From contig JACGWO010000012.1 in the NCBI GenBank assembly GCA_034509735.1, forward strand, positions 25,201,188 through 25,265,187: a stretch of 64,000 nucleotides of DNA. The letters run 5' to 3'. The stretch comes from Sesamum alatum (lineage: Eukaryota > Streptophyta > Magnoliopsida > Lamiales > Pedaliaceae). A model generated the notes under the pieces. It ran no database searches. It was not told the origin of the DNA and worked only from the letters and a program-made list of their open reading frames with translations. This document shows, piece after piece, positions 56,863 through 64,000 of this stretch (within the stretch, counting starts at the first letter, position 1; each line of letters begins with the position of its first letter). Both the position numbers and the translations under genes were made by a program.

Positions 56863-57260
56863 ATGGATATTGACCAAAGTGTTCAAAAATTGGTGAAGGG
56901 CTACAAGGGGAAGCCAAAGAGTTAGGATTCATTCAAAGTGACCTACATTTCTAGCCCGATGGAGGTTAGGACGAATGCGCGTAGGTTTAGGCCATTGGTG
57001 CAATAATTTACTGGTAAGAATCACAATACGTTGAGTTCAATTATTGGGTTGATGATGTTCATGAGATTGGTCGTGACGATGTTGGAGAAGTGACGACTGG
57101 TTGTTAGACTTTGTCTTCGGATTCTTTGGAGGATACGATGCCTACGATATCTACAACATCGCACTCTTTATTGGGGTTTATAGGAAAAGTGTTCATGACT
57201 TGTCCAACGGAAGAGCAATTTTTGGTATTTGAGGTATTTGAAGGTATAAGACGAAAAATA
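56863..57260 (+). pseudogene. VQ-motif protein pseudogene (SIB1-like)
   Basis: VQ proteins are small plant-specific cofactors that bind WRKY transcription factors or chloroplast sigma factors. From the ATG at 56863 the frame gives a Lys-rich start, then FKVTYISSPMEVRTNARRF and RPLVQ, a stop, and FTGKN. This is the VQ motif F-x3-VQ-x-F-TG preceded by the ISNPM-like segment of the SIB1 group. An in-frame TAG (56923) and a TAA (57004-57006, between the VQ pair and FTG) interrupt it. After a frameshift near 57045, SSDSLED and VFEGIRR follow. Two stops and a shift make it a pseudogene. Confidence 0.75.
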
Positions 57261-57344
57261 TAATTTTTGGTATTTGAAGGTATAAGATGAAATGGGTGTT
57301 ATAGGGATCTCGAAAAAGACCTGAGAATGGTTTAATAAATTGAA

Positions 57345-57724
57345 GGATGAATTATAACGATCTTTTCTAAAATTTGGTATAATTATGGATATTTTTTATT
57401 TTTTTTAAAACTTACAAATACCCTCGTGAGGTTTCTAACCATCTAACAAATAATCATTTTTCATCAATTGTTATGGGAGAACCCATCAAAAGGCCCTTAT
57501 GCAAATTGAATAAATTTTTAAATATTTTTGGACTAAAATGTACAGGGAGAGATTTTTTACGGTATTTACACAGAAGAGCAATAATGTAATTTTTTCCAGC
57601 TCGGCTATTTTTTCTATAATTAAAAATTACAAATCTCATAAGAGCACTTGTATATTTTGAAAAAAAAAACGAAGGAATATCCATAATTTCGTCAATCCTT
57701 AGAAGATGTAATTGTAATTCACCC
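57345..57724. mobile_element. foldback MITE, 9-bp target duplication (TAAATTGAA)
   Basis: Starts GGATGAATTATAACGATC and ends GATGTAATTGTAATTCACCC, flanked by TAAATTGAA at 57336-57344 and 57725-57733. It lies just downstream of the VQ pseudogene. Confidence 0.88.
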
Positions 57725-57954
57725 TAAATTGAATTTTAAGAAAAAACTCGTGTTGGGTGGGTAATATATGAATGAACTACAACTACATTTATTTTGAATA
57801 AAATTAGGGCATTTATATGTTTTGGACTTTGAAGTATTTGTAATATATAAGGTGGGCTTCGGGACAGTCTTACAAACTTCACAGTTGATATTGTAATGAT
57901 CTCTTATTTATAATTAGTTTACATGACACACCATCTTTATGTAAATATAATAAA

Positions 57955-58420
57955 GGGTTAATTGCAATTTTTGTTCTGTAATTATAAGTTTTTAACGTTT
58001 TGGTCCTTTAAGTTTTTAGGGTAGCAAAATAGTCCTTTAACTCTTCTGGTCACCAGACTTTTAAAACTCGCCGGAATAATAGCACGCGATTCACACGTGA
58101 GGCTTTTAAACTCGCCGGAAGAAGGGGTAATGCCTGAATGTGGTATCACTCACGAAGACAATCAACCTCATCTCGTGCCATTATTCCGGTTAAGTTTTAA
58201 AAAATTCAGCGACTAGAGGACGAAAATTGCGAAAATTGAAAAGTTAAAGGACTATTTTGCTACTCTAGAAACTTAAAGGACCAAAACGCCAAATACCTAT
58301 AATTACAGGACGAAAAATACAATTAACTGAAAAGTTAAAAGACTATTTTGCTACTCTAGAAACTTAAAGGACCAAAACGCCAAATACCTATAATTAGAGG
58401 ACAAAAATTGCAATTAACCC
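57955..58420. mobile_element. foldback MITE, 9-bp target duplication (TATAATAAA)
   Basis: Starts GGGTTAATTGCAATTTTTG and ends CAAAAATTGCAATTAACCC, flanked by TATAATAAA at 57946-57954 and 58421-58429. The centre has GCCGGAATAATAGCACG and its inverted copy. The right arm contains an internal direct doublet (GGACCAAAACGCCAAATACC at 58278 and 58369). Same family as the copy 7 promoter MITE. Confidence 0.92.
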
Positions 58421-58429
58421 TATAATAAA

Positions 58430-60660
58430 ATCACTATAAAAATTTAGCTATCTACCATGAAAATATTTTTTGCCATGTTTATGAGTCATGATAAATATTT
58501 TTATTAAAACTTTTAGTCATGACAAATATTTTTGCTGCATTTGTAAAAATCACGGCGAAAAACCATGTGGGATCGTAATCAATGGTTATTTACTACATTT
58601 AATTATTTTTAACTATAGTAATTAGCCATAATTTAATATGATATTTTTTAGTATTTTTTATATTCTATTCGATCGACTTTAATTCTTTCCGAAACTGAGA
58701 TTAATAAAAAGGCAACGTATATCGTTAGGGAGGGGAGGGGGTTCCATCAATTTTAATTTTGCAATTGAAGACGATAATTTAAAAGGAGTAGCACACTTAA
58801 TTTAATTTTCCCAAAAAATACCCTGATGTTTCATTGAAATTGGCACTTTCAGGCCAAAATTAAATTAAATGTGCTACTTAATTTGTTTAAATTATAATCG
58901 TCAATTACAAAATTAACATTAGAGTGGACTAAAAATACCTCCTAAACAAAAAAATGCATTTTTTTTTTTTTTTTTTTTTGTGGTTGCACGTCTACATGGA
59001 TCATGAAGTATGTATGTGTAGTGTATGCGTTTTGCTTTTTTTTTTTTTTTTTCTGAATTTGAAGCGATAAATTTTATTAATCGAAAGTAAAGTGATTATA
59101 TTCAGTCATGTAGTCTATCAATATTGAATAGAGACAATTACAAACAATCAAATCAATAATATCACACAAACTAACACCCAACTATTACTGCAACAAATCA
59201 TACCTACCATACAGTATAAATAACATCAACCCATGCATGGGTTCGAACCCATAACCTCTAGGATCATTATGAGTTTGATACTAAATGTTTTAAAATATGT
59301 ATCTCATTTAATATTTTCAAAGTTAATTATATATGTTCTTATTATATATAAAAAATTAAGTAATTAATCTATAGCCTTTATTCTTGAACTGAAATTATGA
59401 TCTTAATTTTAATTATTTTAAAAAAATTAACACTATAATAACATATATGCTAGTTATTTAATTTCACTGCGTCTTATTGTAAATAATGAAATATTTGAAG
59501 TATGTTTGTAAAAAAAATATCATGAACAAACGCACATTTGAACGAAAAATATTTCATGAGATGAGACGAGACCGAAATCTACTTACAAGCAACCGTACCA
59601 TTAATATTTCATAAAATAATTAATAAAATTTTCATAATAAATTCTTAATATATTTATAATCAATAATCAATAAATTATAATGAATAATATAATAACAAAA
59701 CCACACATACACATGTTTGAATTTTTTTTTTTTTTGGTGAAGACTGTAGTTGGTTGATTAATTAACTTTTTGCTTTTAAAAAGGAAGAGAAATAATAATT
59801 GTATTGAAAGGAGAATGGCAAGAGTTGCAATCATTATCACTTAAACACCATAAAATAAGTTGAAGGTTAGGTCAAGCTTGTCGCATTTAAGTTTATTTAA
59901 GGATGGATTCATAATCAAACATGTAGATTTATACGAGAGTATTATGGGTTGACGGTGACGAATTCATAATACACTAGTGAATGTTGAGTTTGATTCACTA
60001 ATACGTTGGTGGGGTATTTTACCACTTTATACGAGAGTATTAATGGGACGGTGACAAGCGTATAATGCATGATGTGCTATGCTGATGGTGGTGGTGACGA
60101 GCTCATAATGTCCAGTTCAATGAAGGTCGGGTCTGATGTACAAGTATATGATTGAGGGCATCTTGCCACTTTATATAAGGAAAAAGTCCATAATGCCTGA
60201 ATAATAACAGTTGTACTTGATCTACTAATATATGTAGGTGGGGCCATAATGACTAAGTTAAGCAATATCTCAACAAGCTCTAGAAAAAGAAATATTTCGT
60301 GACGGTTAGGTTCCCTTTTGGAGTAATCACAACAAGTTTATTTCAACTTAATCTTTTATTTATGAGAAAAAATAAACAAATTAAGTGATTATCAACTCTT
60401 TTTCAATACTTAAACACCTCAATTTATGGAGCAAATTGGAACATACACATGCCTAAAACATATTTCCCTAATCATAGAGTTAATTTTTGTGCTAAAATGC
60501 TTGTTCTCACAAACTATTTTTTTAGTAAAGTTGAAAGTTTTTTATTAACCCAAAGTTTGTTTATGACATTGTTTGGCTGTCATGAAATGTTTTATTATGA
60601 ATCTTTAGCAACAACCCAATCATGAACTAACATGAATTCCTTTCTATTTAAGTTTTTTTT
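58430..60660. other. intergenic DNA, no gene seen
   Basis: A CACTA-ended MITE relative is at 58430-58660 (CACTATAAAAATTTAGC). Long T runs occur at 58961-58980 and 59036-59052. GGGTTCGAACCC at 59239-59250 looks like a tRNA-type B box, but no A box or cloverleaf could be made out. Bases 59935-60250 hold degenerate repeats of the type TTTATACGAGAGTATTA...GGTGACGA...CATAATG at roughly 90-bp spacing. Confidence 0.45.
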
Positions 60661-61018
60661 TTTTATATAAAAAAGAAAAAAGAAAAAGGTTATTATTATT
60701 CAAAGGAAGTAGCGTTTGGGAACACTCCAATTAGTGGGCCCAAAACCAATAATTGGGTTCCGTGGATTAGTGGGAACACTTTTAACTATGTACTATCAAC
60801 TATTCAATTAAAAAAACATGGAGATAAGGTTAATTATATTGATATTATTTCTTTTTTGATAAAGTGAAAAAAAATCACCCCATTATCTTCTAAATTGAAA
60901 TTGACCATTATTTCCAAATACATTACTCTTTTGGAGATAGATGAATGACATTATAATTTTTTTTTGGTAAATGACAATTACCTTTCCTAAATTTTTGCAT
61001 AGAAATAATTATAAATAC
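60661..61018. other. unassigned spacer and left arm of a foldback split by the LINE
   Basis: Bases 60965-61018 (GGTAAATGACAATTACC...AATTATAAATACT) are the left end of a GGGTAAATTACAAT-family foldback whose remainder lies beyond the LINE at about 63290-63660. Confidence 0.55.
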
Positions 61019-63280
61019 TTTTTTTTTAGGTAATGTAAATTGCATTAAAATAAATAAAAGGGGTACAAACCGGACTAGGTGATGGGCCAAGAGTCCAAAA
61101 CAGAAGCAAAAATAGGAACTAAACGATCCAACATGCAAGTCGGGAGCAACCAAACGAAGGTAATATAGGGTTAAAGAACAAATCAAGTGAATACCCAACG
61201 AGATCAAGTCACATCGGATAGGGGCTTGGAGGAGGATGAATCATGGGAGTTGTGCAATTCAGGGTGGTCCACATTGTCTGAAGTACAGAATTTGTCCAGA
61301 GACTGGAATGAGTTGTGAACAGCAATCGCCTTGCCCATATCAGGTCGGGAGGTAAGACGATCAAAACTGAGATCCTTGCAAAGGCTAGGGACTGACCGCG
61401 GGATGTCGCCAGCACGAGGAGAGGATAAAGGGTGCACCATCTCTGGGGGCGTAGGGGTCACCATGGAAGGGGGGAAACTGGTTTAGACTGACAATCTGGA
61501 AAGGCCTGAGGGACTTTAGCCTTTTGCACGAAGACAGAAACCGGGGGTTTTGTCGGCTTAGCAACGGAGGGGCAAGATGATCGAGAGTGGCCAAGGGAGC
61601 GACAAGCACGACATTTTGACGGGACCCATTCATATTCAACATCAACACGGCAAGGGGTTTCAGTGCCATCTTCTGAAGGGATCATGACGACCACATGGCG
61701 AGGAAGGGTGGATTCAAAATCAAGCATGGCACATACATGAGCGAAATTTAGTCTCGTGCATGCCTTAGTGATGGCATCAGTGTAAAGGGGACGACCAATC
61801 CCGCTGGCAATGGTGCTCAGGCCATCATTAGTCCAGAATTCCATCGGGAGGTGGCGCAAGCGAATCCAGAATGGCACCTGGGAGTGATTATGTTTACGAA
61901 GTGCCAAGCTAGGCTCCCAACGCTGGAGAATGATCGGCTGCCCTTGGAAGAGCCAAGGGCCACTCTCAATGACCTTCTCCATTGAAATTTGGGACTCAAA
62001 GCTGAAGAAGAAAAAACCAGTTGATGTGGCTGAAACATCCTTGACCGCGGGCCAGATCGAGTGGACAAAATCCCTTAGCGGATGAAAAGCAGGTTTTCGG
62101 CCCAAAAAATATCCAATGGCAGTTGATTCCCAGCGACGAGAACCATCCTTAACCATGGCCAAAGACGGTCGCACAATAATCTCACCATTCTGCTTTTCCG
62201 GAGCAATGAAACGGAGTGACTTTCGAGTAGAGTTTTCAAATCCAGTTGCAAATTTATCACCAATTGGTCCGATTGAATTTGGAGGGACCGAGTCAAGGGG
62301 GGCCGACAAGCAAGTGGCTGAAGCGGGGATACCGGAGTCGGTCCCATGAGGCGTCAAAGAAGGAGGGGCCATGGAACGATGGGATCCAATAAGAGCTTCC
62401 AAGAACGACGTCGGAGGTGCAGCGACAAAGGTAGTTGCAGGCGCCATTGACGGTGATGGCGCGACGACATGTGGCGGTGGCGAAGCGGAAGTCGTCGGCA
62501 GCGGCGCAAGAGAAGGTGGCGGCGGCGGATGGATGCAAGGTGAAGAAGGTGATGGGGATACCAAAGGCGGCGGCGGAGAAACATTACCAGGCGACAGTGG
62601 CGGTGGCTGATTAATAGGAGAAACCCTAGATGGTGAGTTGACTCGTGGCGGCGGCTCGGTAACCCTAGAAGCCGAAGGGTCATGAGTTAGTGAAGGCGGC
62701 GGCTCGCAAGACGAAATCCTAGAAGGTGATGAAACCCTAGAAGCTGAAAGGTTATTGATCAGCAAAGGCGACAGCTGGGATGCGAGCTCGAAAACCCTAG
62801 AAGGTGAAGAGTCATGATGCGGCGGCAACTCAAGGGCTGAAACCCTAGGAGGCGAATCGACACATGGGACAAGAGGCGGCGCGGCAATCAACGAGGGAGG
62901 CGAGACTGAAGCATGAACGGATATCCACAAAAGGTCGTGAACGGCGGCCATTTCAGCCATGGCGAGGGGATCCCCTTTCTCAAAAACTTTGGCCGCAAGG
63001 GAAACAAACTCATTAAGGTCGAAATCTCGCCGGAAGGATTCCATTGAGCGGTGTTCACGGCGGTAATCGGCGTCAATGGGCCGGACTCTCCCTCTTCGAC
63101 ATTGTCCGAGCTGGTCAACCCTCCCTCACCGCCGTCGGGACCGACGACCAAGGGAGATTCGAGGGTGTGTGAAGAGTGTGAGAGAGGGAGGTGGGAATTT
63201 CCTTTCTTTCTCCTAGCCTTTAAAATGAGATGTGATAAATGCTAGTTTATCCTTGCTGATTTTTTTTTTTTTTTTTTTCA
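61019..63280 (-). mobile_element. L1-type LINE lacking ORF2
   Basis: Read on the - strand: a C/T-rich leader (63050-63230), ORF1 (61458-63044), a short 3' region and a terminal A run (61019-61027, seen as T on +). There is no endonuclease or reverse transcriptase sequence between ORF1 and the tail, so ORF2 has been deleted. It is inserted in a foldback element whose two arms remain on either side. The exact 5' end is uncertain because a 20-base T run adjoins it. Confidence 0.7.
61458..63044 (-). CDS. LINE ORF1 protein with DUF4283 and CCHC zinc knuckle
   Basis: 528-residue open frame. Residues 60-300 are Pro/Ser-rich, low-complexity and GC-rich. Residues about 310-380 (AIGYFLGRKPAFHPLRDFV; GPWLFQGQPIILQRWEP) match the DUF4283 domain, followed by the WIRLRHLPMEFW and IGRPLYTD segments typical of plant L1 ORF1. 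A C-x2-C-x4-H-x4-C knuckle occupies 478-491. Such proteins bind the element's RNA and assist retrotransposition. The frame is intact from ATG to stop, which is notable because the partner ORF2 is absent. A stand-alone host gene of this type is possible, but the adjoining A tail favours a LINE. Confidence 0.8.
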   Translation of the reverse strand: MESFRRDFDLNEFVSLAAKVFEKGDPLAMAEMAAVHDLLWISVHASVSPPSLIAAPPLVPCVDSPPRVSALELPPHHDSSPSRVFELASQLSPLLINNLSASRVSSPSRISSCEPPPSLTHDPSASRVTEPPPRVNSPSRVSPINQPPPLSPGNVSPPPPLVSPSPSSPCIHPPPPPSLAPLPTTSASPPPHVVAPSPSMAPATTFVAAPPTSFLEALIGSHRSMAPPSLTPHGTDSGIPASATCLSAPLDSVPPNSIGPIGDKFATGFENSTRKSLRFIAPEKQNGEIIVRPSLAMVKDGSRRWESTAIGYFLGRKPAFHPLRDFVHSIWPAVKDVSATSTGFFFFSFESQISMEKVIESGPWLFQGQPIILQRWEPSLALRKHNHSQVPFWIRLRHLPMEFWTNDGLSTIASGIGRPLYTDAITKACTRLNFAHVCAMLDFESTLPRHVVVMIPSEDGTETPCRVDVEYEWVPSKCRACRSLGHSRSSCPSVAKPTKPPVSVFVQKAKVPQAFPDCQSKPVSPLPW

Positions 63281-64000
63281 AAAAAACATTTGCGAAAATG
63301 TAAAAGAAAATTCAGGGTGGTAAAAATAAATAATTCATAGAGAATATTAGTCCATAAAATTTTTTAGAAAATTTCAGCAAATATATAAAATTTTAACTTG
63401 TAATCCAAATGGGCATTTTGGATAGTTCATCATAAAAATTGGATGAATACCTAACGGAATGGGCTCGTTGTTAGATGAACGTTAAAATTAGGGGAGTATT
63501 TTCAAGCACTGATGGGGTATTTGCAATGATAAAAACCTAATGGAATGAGTTCGTTCTTAGACGGACGTTAAAGTATTAAGGGAGTATTTGTAATTTTTCA
63601 AACACTGATGATGTAATTGAAATTATGCCAAATTTCATGAGGGTAATTGTAATTTATCTTACTTTTTTTCAAATCGTATATTTTAGTACGGGGAAAATAC
63701 AAACAACCCCTTTAATATGTATTATGTACAAAACACCTCCTCGTGAAACGAAAAAAATACAAAAAATCTCCCTATATTTTTTAAAACGAAGCAAAATTTA
63801 CCATCTTATACAGGGAGATGAATTGGTAGTTTTTTCATATAGGGTTAATTCCCTCATATGTAATAACACAGAGGGTAAATTGTATTAAACTCGTACCTAC
63901 AAGATAGCATTTGGGTAATTTTTTGTCTTTTGAAAAAGTTTTTTATGACTTGAAAACAAAATGTTAAATTATATTATTATAAAGTATTTGAGTAACTTTT
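63281..64000. other. right part of the split foldback and a second foldback
   Basis: Bases 63290-63660 complete the foldback begun at 60965 (end GGGTAATTGTAATTTATC). Bases 63695-63895 form another, with ATCTCCCTATA and TACAGGGAGATGAATTGG arms, like 35939-36176. No gene. Confidence 0.5.

Noticed and set aside
59220..59260. tRNA or SINE from the GGGTTCGAACCC box
   Set aside because: Only the B box is visible; no A box, cloverleaf or clear A tail could be placed.
61204..61464. Separate small gene after LINE ORF1
   Set aside because: It overlaps the ORF1 stop and shows no endonuclease or reverse transcriptase motif; it is more likely an ORF1 tail or 3' region of the LINE.

Overview
This is AT-rich nuclear DNA from a flowering plant, most likely a eudicot. 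The evidence is intronless BAHD acyltransferase genes, a plant-type Mutator element with a plant mobile domain (PMD) gene, CACTA remnants, a plant L1-type LINE and many short foldback elements. The species cannot be read from the sequence.

The host content is a degenerating tandem cluster of vinorine-synthase-like (clade III) BAHD acyltransferases. On the + strand lie a 5'-cut copy with one frameshift (1-1252), two intact copies (7899-9245, 14562-15902) and a decayed copy without its catalytic His (22112-23085). On the - strand lie an intact copy (27520-28839), a ghost unit left only as flanking DNA (about 30926-33710), an N-terminal fragment (33850-34399) and an intact copy (44893-46215). 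Flanks are shared: block U before copies 2, 3 and (inverted) 5, and block V before the ghost, the fragment and copy 7. The cluster therefore grew by segmental duplication plus one inversion. The strand switch falls in a nested palindrome at 24486-26360.

The most striking single object is a 5,006-bp Mutator-like element at 38815-43820. It has a perfect 9-bp target duplication, terminal inverted repeats of about 250 bp, a decayed MuDR-type transposase on + and, tail to tail on -, a four-exon PMD gene. Its ends carry arrays of palindromes with the half-site AACCGCTGA, which look like protein-binding sites.

Most of the remaining DNA is short foldback elements. Many begin with GGG and have 9- or 10-bp target duplications, and for five of them a paralogous flank in this window supplies the empty site. 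One lies next to the TATA box of copy 7; one is a 982-bp full-length hairpin. From about 55 kb onward there are a VQ-motif pseudogene (56863-57260) and an L1-type LINE ORF1 with no ORF2 (61019-63280). Apart from four BAHD genes, perhaps the PMD gene and the LINE ORF1, no intact coding sequence is evident.
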